A DNA stretch of 64,000 nucleotides from DASVHS01 sp038244815 (lineage in GTDB: Bacteria > Acidobacteriota > Thermoanaerobaculia > Gp7-AA8): contig JBBRTB010000002.1 of the NCBI GenBank assembly GCA_038244815.1, positions 186,001 through 250,000 of the forward strand, read 5' to 3'. A program made the position numbers and the translations under genes. The notes under the pieces were generated by a model. It was given only the letters and a program-made list of their open reading frames with translations. It made no database searches and was not told where the DNA came from. Positions 54,381-63,306 of this stretch are shown here, in pieces; positions within the stretch are counted from its first letter, which is position 1, and each line of letters begins with the position of its first letter.

Positions 54381-55025
54381 CTACTCGGCTCCCTTCTTCC
54401 CGTTCTTCGAGAAGCGGACGAACACGAGCCCGTTCTTGCCGCCGGGCACCGCGCCCCGGACGTAGAGCAGGTTGTTCTCGGCATCGACCTTGGCCACGCG
54501 AAGGTTCTTCACCGTCACCTGATCGCCGCCCATCCGGCCGCCCATGCGCATGCCTTTCATGACACGCGACGGGAACGCCGATGCGCCGATCGAGCCTGGC
54601 GCGCGGTGGAACATCGAGCCGTGCGTGGCCCGCCCACCTCTGAAGTGATGGCGCTTGACGACACCCTGGAAGCCTTTGCCCTTGGACTGTCCGACCACGT
54701 CGATGGCGTCGCCGGGCTTGAACATGTCGACCTGGACGCGGTCGCCGACGTTGGCCTCGCCGTTGTACGTGACTTCGGCCAGCGTCCGCACCGGCTGGAT
54801 GCCGGCCTTCTCGAAGTGTCCGCGCTGCGCACTGGTGATGCGGCGGTTCGATACCTTCTCGACAAGACCGATCTGCACGGCGTCATAGCCGTCCTTCTCG
54901 GTCGTCTTCTTCTGGACCACGAGGCACGGTCCGGCCTGAATGACCGTTACCGGGATGAGCAAGCCATCCTCGGCGAATACCTGGGTCATTCCGACCTTCT
55001 TGCCAATGATTCCTTCGATTGCCAT
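54381..55025 (-). CDS. rplC: 50S ribosomal protein L3
   Basis: L3 of 214 residues starting MAIEGIIGKKVGMTQVFAED, with GKGFQGVVKRHHFRGGRATH and HGSMFHRAPGSIGASAFPSR. It is separated from rpsJ by 111 bp that hold a palindromic element. Confidence 0.98.
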   Translation of the reverse strand: MAIEGIIGKKVGMTQVFAEDGLLIPVTVIQAGPCLVVQKKTTEKDGYDAVQIGLVEKVSNRRITSAQRGHFEKAGIQPVRTLAEVTYNGEANVGDRVQVDMFKPGDAIDVVGQSKGKGFQGVVKRHHFRGGRATHGSMFHRAPGSIGASAFPSRVMKGMRMGGRMGGDQVTVKNLRVAKVDAENNLLYVRGAVPGGKNGLVFVRFSKNGKKGAE

Positions 55026-55046
55026 TTCGTTCCACCTTGGCTTCTT

Positions 55047-55128
55047 GTCATTCCGAACCTCAGCGTGAGGAATCCGGGCGTGTGGCGCTGGCCGGCCACC
55101 CAGATCCCTCGCTGACGCTCGGGATGAC
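55047..55128. repeat. 82-bp imperfect inverted repeat (MITE/REP-like) between rplC and rpsJ
   Basis: The outer ends are GTCATTCCGA and TCGGGATGAC; the inner arms GTGTGGC and GCCAC meet at the centre. It is of the same family as the element at 47717-47811, and both lie in spacers of the ribosomal superoperon. Confidence 0.8.
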
Positions 55129-55136
55129 GCTTCGCA

Positions 55137-55457
55137 TCACTTCCCGAACGCCTTGATCTCGACGTCCACACCCGCGGGCAGCTCGAGCTTCATGAGCGCG
55201 TCGACGGTCTGCGTCGTCGGCTCGAGAATGTCCAGCAGCCGCTTGTGCGTCCGCATCTCGAACTGCTCACGCGACTTCTTGTCGACGTGAGGACTGCGCA
55301 GCACCGTGTACCGCGAAATCTGTGTGGGCAGAGGGATCGGTCCCGCCACCCTGGCCCCCGTGCGCTTGGCCGTGTCGACGATCTCACTCGTCGACTGGTC
55401 GAGCACGCGGTAGTCGTAAGCCTTGAGACGGATGCGGATCTTTTCGTTCATCGTCAT
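55137..55457 (-). CDS. rpsJ: 30S ribosomal protein S10
   Basis: S10 of 106 residues (RIRLKAYDYRVLDQSTSEIV, GARVAGPIPLPTQISRYTVL, SPHVDKKSREQFEMRTHKRL). A second in-frame ATG at 55451 may be the start. It follows tuf, so the str and S10 operons are joined here. Confidence 0.98.
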   Translation of the reverse strand: MTMNEKIRIRLKAYDYRVLDQSTSEIVDTAKRTGARVAGPIPLPTQISRYTVLRSPHVDKKSREQFEMRTHKRLLDILEPTTQTVDALMKLELPAGVDVEIKAFGK

Positions 55458-55482
55458 TTGTCTATGCCTTTAAAGAACAGTG

Positions 55483-55507
55483 GAGGACAGGCTCCTGGCC
55501 CGTCCTC
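55483..55507 (-). repeat. Hairpin GAGGAC..GTCCTC in the tuf-rpsJ spacer
   Basis: GAGGACAGGC and GCCCGTCCTC style arms pair apart from one mismatch. The 11-mer GGAGGACAGGC also occurs (inverted) at 58910-58920. It may attenuate or process the message between the str and S10 parts. Confidence 0.5.
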
Positions 55508-55518
55508 GCTCGTGTCAC

Positions 55519-56712
<1,194 letters not shown>

Positions 56713-56730
56713 GTTGGATCTACCTCCCTG

Positions 56731-58824
56731 TCAGATTCTCTGAGTTGTGCCTGCGTTCTTGGCGATCACTTCTTCTGCAACGTTCTTGGGTGCCGGCTCG
56801 TACGCGAGGAACTGCATCGTGTAGACGGCGCGGCCCTGCGACATGGAGCGAACCGTCGTCGCATAGCCGAACATCTCCGATAGAGGGACGTGGGCGCGGA
56901 TCACTTTCGCGCCGGCCCGTTCATCCATCTGCTGAATCTTTCCGCGACGGCGCGAAAGATCGCCCATCACGTCGCCCGCGTACTCCTCGGGCGTTACCAC
57001 TTCGACGTCCATCATCGGCTCGAGAAGAATCGGTGCAGCCTTCTTCGCGCCTTCCTGGAAGGCCATGGAGCCGGCGATCTTGAACGCCATTTCCGAGGAG
57101 TCGACATCATGGTAGGAGCCGTCATACAGGATGGCCCGCACACCGGTCATCGGATAGCCGGCCACAATGCCGCGCTCCAGCGCTTCCCTCACGCCCTGCT
57201 CGGTGGGCTTGATGAACTCGCGCGGCACCGAGCCACCGGTGACCTCGTTCACGAACTCGAAGGCCGTGCCGTCGGTGAGCGGCTCGAAGCGCATCTTCAC
57301 GTGGCCGTACTGGCCCTTGCCACCGGACTGGCGGACGAACTTGCCCTCGGCCTCCGACTTGCGCGTGATGGCCTCGCGATAGGCGACCTGCGGCTTGCCG
57401 ACGTTCGCGGCCACACCGAACTCGCGCACCATGCGGTCGACGATGATCTCCAGGTGCAGCTCGCCCATGCCCCGGATGATGACCTGGTTCGTCTCCGTGT
57501 CCGTATGCACCTTGAACGTCGGGTCTTCCTGCATGAGCTTCGCGAGCGCGACGCCCATCTTTTCCTGGTCGGACTTCGTCTTCGGCTCGATGGCCACCGC
57601 GATCACCGGATCGGGGAACGTCATCGTTTCCAGCGCAATCGGCTTCTTGGGATCGCAGATGGTATCGCCCGTGGTCACGTTCCTGAGACCGACGGCCGCG
57701 CCGATGTCGCCCGCCCACACTTCCTTGATCTCTTCACGCTTGTTGGCGTGCATCTGCAGAAGGCGGCCGATGCGCTCGGTGTTGCCCTTGGTGGTGTTGA
57801 GCACCGCGCTGCCCGTGCTGATGTGGCCGGAGTAGACGCGGAAAAATGCCAGCTGGCCGACGAACGGGTCGGTCATGATCTTGAACACGAGCGCGGAGAA
57901 CGGCTCGTCGTCCGAAGCCTTGCGCTCGATGAATGATTCGTCGTCGGGATTGATCCCCTTGACCGGCGGAATGTCCTCGGGGCTGGGGAGGTAGTCCACG
58001 ACCGCGTCCAGCAGCGGCTGCACACCTTTGTTCTTGAATGCCGATCCGCAGATGACCGGGGTGATCTTCTGCTGGATGGTGGCGGCGCGCAAAGCGGCCT
58101 TGAGCTCGGTGATCTCGAGCTGCTCGCCGGCCAGGTACTTCTCCAGCAGCGTGTCGTTCTGTTCGGCGATCGACTCCACCAACTTCTCGCGGTAGTGCTC
58201 CGCTTCCGCGCGGAGCTCTTCCGGAATCTCGGCGATCTCGTACTGCGCGCCGAGGCTCTCGTCCTTGAAGATCAGGGCCTTCATCTGCACGAGGTCGATG
58301 ACTCCCCTGAATTTGTCTTCGCTGCCGATGGGGAGCTGTAGAGGAACGGCGTTCTTGCCGAGCTTCTTGCGGATCTGACTGACGACGGAACCGAAGTTCG
58401 CGCCGATGCGGTCCATCTTGTTGATGAAGGCCAGGCGGGGAACTCCGTACTTGTCGGCCTGGCGCCACACGGTCTCCGACTGCGGTTCGACGCCGCCGAC
58501 GGCGCAGAATACGCCGACCGCGCCGTCCAGAACGCGCAGGCTCCGCTCCACTTCGACCGTGAAGTCGACGTGACCGGGTGTATCGATGATGTTGACGCGG
58601 CAATCGCCCCAGAACGCCGTCGTGGCGGCCGAGGTGATGGTGATTCCACGCTCCTGCTCCTGGACCATCCAGTCCATGATCGCGGTCCCCTCGTGCACCT
58701 CGCCGATCTTGTGAGTGCGGCCGGTGTAATAGAGGATTCGCTCAGTGGTCGTGGTCTTACCGGCATCGATGTGGGCCATGATGCCGATATTGCGCGTCTT
58801 CTCTAGGGGTAACTGTCTGGGCAT
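56731..58824 (-). CDS. fusA: Elongation factor G
   Basis: Translocase of 697 residues with NIGIMAHIDAGKTTTTERIL (G1), DTPGHVDFTVEVERSLRVLD (G3), FINKMDRIGANF (G4) and the C-terminal domain IV GKGQYGHVKMRFEPL. The ATG at 58824 (MPRQLPLEKTRN) is chosen because upstream in-frame sequence comes from a palindromic spacer element. It lies 246 bp after rpsG. Confidence 0.98.
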   Translation of the reverse strand: MPRQLPLEKTRNIGIMAHIDAGKTTTTERILYYTGRTHKIGEVHEGTAIMDWMVQEQERGITITSAATTAFWGDCRVNIIDTPGHVDFTVEVERSLRVLDGAVGVFCAVGGVEPQSETVWRQADKYGVPRLAFINKMDRIGANFGSVVSQIRKKLGKNAVPLQLPIGSEDKFRGVIDLVQMKALIFKDESLGAQYEIAEIPEELRAEAEHYREKLVESIAEQNDTLLEKYLAGEQLEITELKAALRAATIQQKITPVICGSAFKNKGVQPLLDAVVDYLPSPEDIPPVKGINPDDESFIERKASDDEPFSALVFKIMTDPFVGQLAFFRVYSGHISTGSAVLNTTKGNTERIGRLLQMHANKREEIKEVWAGDIGAAVGLRNVTTGDTICDPKKPIALETMTFPDPVIAVAIEPKTKSDQEKMGVALAKLMQEDPTFKVHTDTETNQVIIRGMGELHLEIIVDRMVREFGVAANVGKPQVAYREAITRKSEAEGKFVRQSGGKGQYGHVKMRFEPLTDGTAFEFVNEVTGGSVPREFIKPTEQGVREALERGIVAGYPMTGVRAILYDGSYHDVDSSEMAFKIAGSMAFQEGAKKAAPILLEPMMDVEVVTPEEYAGDVMGDLSRRRGKIQQMDERAGAKVIRAHVPLSEMFGYATTVRSMSQGRAVYTMQFLAYEPAPKNVAEEVIAKNAGTTQRI

Positions 58825-58855
58825 GACGTTTTTCTTCTTCTCGACTGACAACGTG

Positions 58856-58920
58856 GGAGGACGGGCCTGTCCCGCCTGTCCGCACAAACTTCGGACGACA
58901 GGCGCGATCGCCTGTCCTCC
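58856..58920. repeat. Palindromic element in the rpsG-fusA spacer
   Basis: GGAGGACGGGC at the left and GCCTGTCCTCC at the right are near-complementary; an inner perfect hairpin GACAGGC-GCGATC-GCCTGTC lies in the right half. The ends match the hairpin at 55483-55507. The rest of the 246-bp spacer holds only a 7-bp palindrome right after the rpsG stop (59054-59069). Confidence 0.6.
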
Positions 58921-59070
58921 AAAAATCAATTCGTTATGTCGTTTCCCGTTGCTCGGTCCGGAACCGCAGAACGACGCCGCTTCTGTGTTATCCGGTCGAG
59001 ACGGAGCTTCGGAAAAACTGGTGAACTGCGCTTACGGGTTTCCTGGTACTGCCTGCTGCAACTGCAGCAA

Positions 59071-59541
59071 CTACCAACGATAGTGGGCGAAGGCCTTGTT
59101 GGCCTCGGCCATCTTGTGAACGTCTTCGCGCTTCTTGATGGCGTTGCCGCGGTTGTTGGCGGCGTCCATGATCTCTCCAGCAAGCTTGTCGACCATCGTC
59201 TTCTCGCCGCGGGACTGGGCGTAGCTGATCAGCCAGCGGATGGCCAGAGCCGTACGACGGGCCGGCCGCACCTCGATGGGAACCTGATAGTTCGAACCAC
59301 CGACACGGCGGCTCTTCACTTCCAGCGCCGGCTTGACGTTGTCGACGGCTTTCTTGAAGAGCTTGATCGGATCGTCCTTGGCGCGATCTTCGACGCGCTT
59401 GAGCGCACCGTAGAAAACGCGCTCGGCGACTGACTTCCTTCCTTGGCTCATCAGCGAGTTGATGAACTTCGTCACCAGCTGGCTGTTGTAGACCGGATCG
59501 GGAAGGATTTCTCTTTTGGGAACTTCGCGGCGGCGTGGCAT
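59071..59541 (-). CDS. rpsG: 30S ribosomal protein S7
   Basis: S7 of 156 residues (MPRRREVPKREILPDPVYNS, LVTKFINSLMSQGRKSVAER, VGGSNYQVPIEVRPARRTAL, MAEANKAFAHYRW). It nucleates the 30S head and represses the str operon in E. coli. It starts six bases after rpsL. Confidence 0.98.
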   Translation of the reverse strand: MPRRREVPKREILPDPVYNSQLVTKFINSLMSQGRKSVAERVFYGALKRVEDRAKDDPIKLFKKAVDNVKPALEVKSRRVGGSNYQVPIEVRPARRTALAIRWLISYAQSRGEKTMVDKLAGEIMDAANNRGNAIKKREDVHKMAEANKAFAHYRW

Positions 59542-59547
59542 CTGGTG

Positions 59548-59925
59548 TTAACCCTTCTTCGGACGCTTCGCCCCATATTTGGAGCGGCCCTGCATGCGCT
59601 TGGCGACGCCGACGGTGTCGAGCGTGCCGCGGATGACGTGATATCGAACGCCCGGCAGATCCTTCACACGGCCTCCGCGAATGAGCACGATGGAGTGCTC
59701 CTGGAGGTTGTGGCCGACGCCGGGGATGTAGGTCGTGACTTCGACTCCATTCGTGAGGCGAACGCGAGCGACCTTGCGGAGCGCCGAATTCGGCTTCTTC
59801 GGAGTGGATGTGTAGACGCGCGTGCAGACGCCGCGCTTCTGCGGGCTCGACTGCAGCGCCGGACTCTTGGTCTTGTACCGGACCTTGTCACGGCCTGCGG
59901 CGACGAGTTGGTTGATCGTTGGCAT
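59548..59925 (-). CDS. rpsL: 30S ribosomal protein S12
   Basis: S12 of 125 residues (MPTINQLVAAGRDKVRYKTK, SSPQKRGVCTRVYTSTPKKP, NSALRKVARVRLTNGVEVTT, PGVRYHVIRGTLDTVGVAKR). The Lys residues altered in streptomycin resistance (TPKKPNS and the PG VRYH region) are the wild-type ones. It is the first gene of the superoperon, with AGGTAAGG just before the ATG. Confidence 0.98.
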   Translation of the reverse strand: MPTINQLVAAGRDKVRYKTKSPALQSSPQKRGVCTRVYTSTPKKPNSALRKVARVRLTNGVEVTTYIPGVGHNLQEHSIVLIRGGRVKDLPGVRYHVIRGTLDTVGVAKRMQGRSKYGAKRPKKG

Positions 59926-59966
59926 TCCTTACCTATCCTCTTGAGACACCTGGAGCGAAGAAAGAC

Positions 59967-59980
59967 TTCCCGGACGGGAA
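59967..59980 (-). promoter_or_regulatory. Leader hairpin of the str superoperon
   Basis: TTCCCG (59967-59972) and CGGGAA (59975-59980) form a perfect stem in the 5' leader, shortly after the predicted transcription start. Confidence 0.35.
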
Positions 59981-59989
59981 AACCCGCGC

Positions 59990-60018
59990 ACTCTAAGCGC
60001 GGATCTGAGCTTTGTCAA
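59990..60018 (-). promoter_or_regulatory. Sigma70 promoter of the str-S10-spc-alpha superoperon
   Basis: On the minus strand TTGACA (60018-60013) and TAGAGT (59995-59990) are separated by exactly 17 bp, the best -35/-10 pair in the window. The leader to the rpsL ATG at 59925 is about 60 nt. Confidence 0.85.
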
Positions 60019-60072
60019 GCCCGGAACGAGTGGAACGGCTCATCGGAACTGCTTATTCCGCTGACAAATGGC

Positions 60073-61500
60073 TCACGGGAACGCGGGCCGGTAGAGCCAG
60101 AACTGCTCCGCCTTCACGGCATAGACAAACCTCTGACTCCTGAACACGAGGACAAACCCTTTCCGTTCCTCCTCAGGCAACTCCGAGGCGAGCAGGAGCA
60201 GCCACCGCCGCCGATGGTCGAACTGCTGTCGAGCCCGCTCGATCGTCATATGCGGATAGATGCTCTGCTCGCGCTCGCGGGCGGCTCCGAGCGCATTCCA
60301 TCTGGTGTACGAGCCGAATTGCCGGCTGGCCGCATACCAGAATTGCCGCCCCGGCAGGTAGACCAGGATCGACTCGCAGGCGTTGGGCTGCTGCGCCACG
60401 ATCACCGTCTCCCGCGGAACGTGGGCGGCGATGTAGCCGGCGATCTCCTGGCTGCCCGAGTGAGCCCACCTCGTTTCCGCGATGGCCTCCGGTACGGAGA
60501 TGGAGATCCCCCATAGCAGACTGATCGCCAGCGCCCATTCCAGGACGTGGAAAGCTCGCCTGCGCCACCCCTCGACCGCCACACCTGCCATCCAGATCGC
60601 GCAAACAAGCAGCATGAGGATCAATCCGGTATGCCGCAACCCACCAAGCCAGATGTAAACGAACAGCAGAAGAACGGCTACGTTCGTGAGAGCCAGGAAG
60701 AGAACAGCGATTGTCCGGTCGCCGATGGCGAGAACCCCGACCAGCAGAATGATGAGCCCGCCGACAAACGAGAACCTGGGATCGATCCGCGGAAAGAACG
60801 CACTTCCCACGGCCCAGGGCACCGTACCCGGATCCACGTAGCGATGAACGACGGGCCACCCTCCCGGCAGGCGCAACTGGGAAACAGCCAATAGACCGCC
60901 GAAGAGCATGATCGCGATCGCCCCGGCAATCCGCGGCCGGAACAGCCGGCGGCCGGCCACAGCTTCTCCGAGGAACAGCAGACCGATCACCGCTCCGATC
61001 AGGATTCCGTGGACGGTGGTATTGGCCATCAGCGCCGTGAGAATGGCAACTCTCAACGGTTTTTCCGCACGCTCCCGCCAGGTAGCCGCAATTCCGAACA
61101 AAAGCGCCACAAGCAACGCGTACGGGCGCGCCTGGACCGCATATTCGATCAGGGCGTAATAAGAGAAGAGGAACAGAATCTTGACCACCGGGTGAAAGGG
61201 CGCGTCAGCGACGAACAGGGTCATCGCGCACCACACCAGGAGCAGATTGAGTATTTGCTGCGCGAGGTACGGGAGGCCGGCGCTCACCAGCGGTGACAGC
61301 AGGAGATACCAAAGCGCGGGCGTTCCTGCATAGGCGGTCTCGGACCACATGACCCGCACGCCGCCATCGCGCATCAGGAGCCACGGATCCGTCTCGTCAC
61401 TCCATGCCTCGTGGTGCAGCGTCAACCACAAGGTGACGGCAAAGTAGAGGACGAGCGCGACTCCGAGCCACCACGGCCTGCGATTTGCCGTCGCTTCCAT
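60073..61500 (-). CDS. GT-C-like polytopic membrane protein, possible glycosyltransferase
   Basis: Membrane protein of 475 residues with about ten segments and a soluble C-terminal part of about 120 residues. After the first segment comes LHHEAWSDETDPWLL (residues 28-42), an acidic loop of the kind used as catalytic and metal site in GT-C (GT39/ArnT-like) enzymes that take lipid-linked sugars. Another conserved stretch is YALIEYAVQARPYALLVALL. The downstream divergent gene is a paralog with the same motifs. The ATG at 61500 gives the shortest N-terminus before the first segment. Donor and acceptor are unknown. Confidence 0.7.
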   Translation of the reverse strand: MEATANRRPWWLGVALVLYFAVTLWLTLHHEAWSDETDPWLLMRDGGVRVMWSETAYAGTPALWYLLLSPLVSAGLPYLAQQILNLLLVWCAMTLFVADAPFHPVVKILFLFSYYALIEYAVQARPYALLVALLFGIAATWRERAEKPLRVAILTALMANTTVHGILIGAVIGLLFLGEAVAGRRLFRPRIAGAIAIMLFGGLLAVSQLRLPGGWPVVHRYVDPGTVPWAVGSAFFPRIDPRFSFVGGLIILLVGVLAIGDRTIAVLFLALTNVAVLLLFVYIWLGGLRHTGLILMLLVCAIWMAGVAVEGWRRRAFHVLEWALAISLLWGISISVPEAIAETRWAHSGSQEIAGYIAAHVPRETVIVAQQPNACESILVYLPGRQFWYAASRQFGSYTRWNALGAAREREQSIYPHMTIERARQQFDHRRRWLLLLASELPEEERKGFVLVFRSQRFVYAVKAEQFWLYRPAFP

Positions 61501-61555
61501 GAATCGCCGTCCATCATCGCCGAATTCAAGGCGGATGGATACACTACGCCCCGGC

Positions 61556-63028
61556 ATGCGCGAGCAATGGAACCCGTTCCGGCTCACAGCCAGCGAACGC
61601 TTTCCGGCTTCGCTTGCCGCCGTGCTGGTCCTGGTTTTTGCGGCGGGAACGCTCTTTGTCGGACTACATCACGAGCCGTGGCGCGACGAAGCCGACCCGT
61701 GGCTGGTTGCCCGCGACCTTCCCCTCGCCGGGATGGTACCGGACTGGACCGCACGCGTCGGTAGCCCCGCTCTGTGGCATCTGGTCCTGAAAACGGTCGT
61801 CCATTCCGGCCTCCCGTACGCCGCCGAGACGACCGTGAACCTCCTCTTCGCCTGGGCCGCCGCCGCTGTATTCGTTTTTTCGGCTCCGCTCAGCCGGCTC
61901 ACGAAAGTGCTTTTCCTCGCCTCGTACTACATGGCCTACGAATACGCGGTGATCGCCCGCAGCTACGCGCTGGCTGTCCTCCTGATCTTCGCAGCGGCGG
62001 CGCTGTTCCGATCGCGCGAAACGCGCCCGCTCCGGTTCGCCATCGTCGTTGCCCTGCTGTTCAACGTGAACGTCCATGCCGCGATCTTCGCCGGCTTGTT
62101 CCTGGTCCTCAGCGTGGTGCCGCCGCCGCGGGAGAAGTTGAACCGCGCAGCCATCGCGATCATGATCGGGGGCGCCCTCCTGGCGTGGTGGCAATTGCAG
62201 CCTCGCGGCGGCGAAGCGAATCCACTGGCCATGCGGGGCCCCCGGACGGGTGCGCTCCTGGCTCTCCGCGATGTGTTCGTTCCTGCATCGACCTCAGAGT
62301 GGACCGCGGTGCTCAGCGCGGCGATCCTCCTCTTGATGTTCTTCGCGCTCCGTCGATCGCCGCGAGCGATGGTTCTGCTGGCGGGCGCCGGCATCGCCCT
62401 TCTGGGCCTGTACACGTTCGTCTGGTACGGCGGGCTGCGTGCGTCGGGCATGATTCTCATCGCCGTCATCACCTCGATCTGGATCGCGTCGGATGTACCG
62501 GCTTCCGCCATCGCCAGCAGGGCGGCCGCCTTCTCACTCAACGCCAGTCTGCTCGTCTCCGCGTTCTTCGCGTTCAACATGGCGCGCGCCGATGTGCGCT
62601 ATGCATTCTCCGGCGCGAAGGAGATGGCCACCTTCATCGACCATCGATTCGACGACGACGCCATCGCCGCGCACGGCTTCTATCAGGCCGAAGCGCTGCT
62701 GCCGTATCTCCCCGGAAGAACGTTCTGGTACGCCGGGCTGGGCGAGGACGGCACCTATCTCCAGTGGAACACGGCCATGCGGAAGGGCGCGGAGATGAGT
62801 TACGACGAGGCGGTGATGCGAACAGAGGAGCACTTCGCTCGATCGAAGCGGCCCTGGCTTCTCCTGCTCAATCGGAAGATGCCGCAACCGGAGTTGCGCG
62901 GCTTCCGGCTGATCCACGCGACGTCGGTCGTCGTTTTTCGCAACCTCGATGAGCGCTACTGGCTCTACGAGCCGGATCGTCAGGCGAGCCGGCTGGCCGT
63001 GGTCCCGGTTTCCACATCCGGGCAGTAG
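61556..63028 (+). CDS. GT-C-like polytopic membrane protein, paralog of the divergent neighbour
   Basis: Protein of 490 residues with the same plan: first membrane segment, then GLHHEPWRDEADPWLVARDL (residues 36-55), YYMAYEYAVIARSYALAVLL, about ten segments, then a C-terminal soluble part with ALLPYLPGRTFWYAGLGEDG, matching SILVYLPGRQFWYAASRQFG in the paralog. In-frame ATGs at 61499 and 61535 would lengthen the N-terminus; 61556 is chosen to match the paralog. A TACACT that could be a -10 lies between 61535 and 61556. Confidence 0.7.
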   Translation: MREQWNPFRLTASERFPASLAAVLVLVFAAGTLFVGLHHEPWRDEADPWLVARDLPLAGMVPDWTARVGSPALWHLVLKTVVHSGLPYAAETTVNLLFAWAAAAVFVFSAPLSRLTKVLFLASYYMAYEYAVIARSYALAVLLIFAAAALFRSRETRPLRFAIVVALLFNVNVHAAIFAGLFLVLSVVPPPREKLNRAAIAIMIGGALLAWWQLQPRGGEANPLAMRGPRTGALLALRDVFVPASTSEWTAVLSAAILLLMFFALRRSPRAMVLLAGAGIALLGLYTFVWYGGLRASGMILIAVITSIWIASDVPASAIASRAAAFSLNASLLVSAFFAFNMARADVRYAFSGAKEMATFIDHRFDDDAIAAHGFYQAEALLPYLPGRTFWYAGLGEDGTYLQWNTAMRKGAEMSYDEAVMRTEEHFARSKRPWLLLLNRKMPQPELRGFRLIHATSVVVFRNLDERYWLYEPDRQASRLAVVPVSTSGQ

Positions 63029-63306
63029 TCGCAGAGCTCTCTAACCTGTTGAAATGGCTCGGCTGTCGAGGTGGGCCGGGATGGCTGGCTCGAGAAGCCG
63101 CTGCGTCTGAACACAAATTTGCGCGGCGACGGGAGGGCTTCATTCGCACGGTCTCTCCGGACTTCCCCACCTTGGAACCGCGCAAACCTGACTTCTTTCA
63201 GTCGCGCTCAGTCCGCTCTAACTTAGACAGTAACACTTCCGTAACCACTTCATGCTTTTCTCCCCTACCTCCTGCTATCATTCTTTCTGGCCTACACGCT
63301 ATACAA
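63029..63306. other. Gap of 278 bp without a recognisable gene
   Basis: No believable reading frame or structured RNA is seen. The right half, from about 63220, is poorer in GC than the rest of the window and probably carries the promoter of the following gene (TATCAT and TATACA hexamers at 63281 and 63300). It may mark the edge of acquired DNA. Confidence 0.4.
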
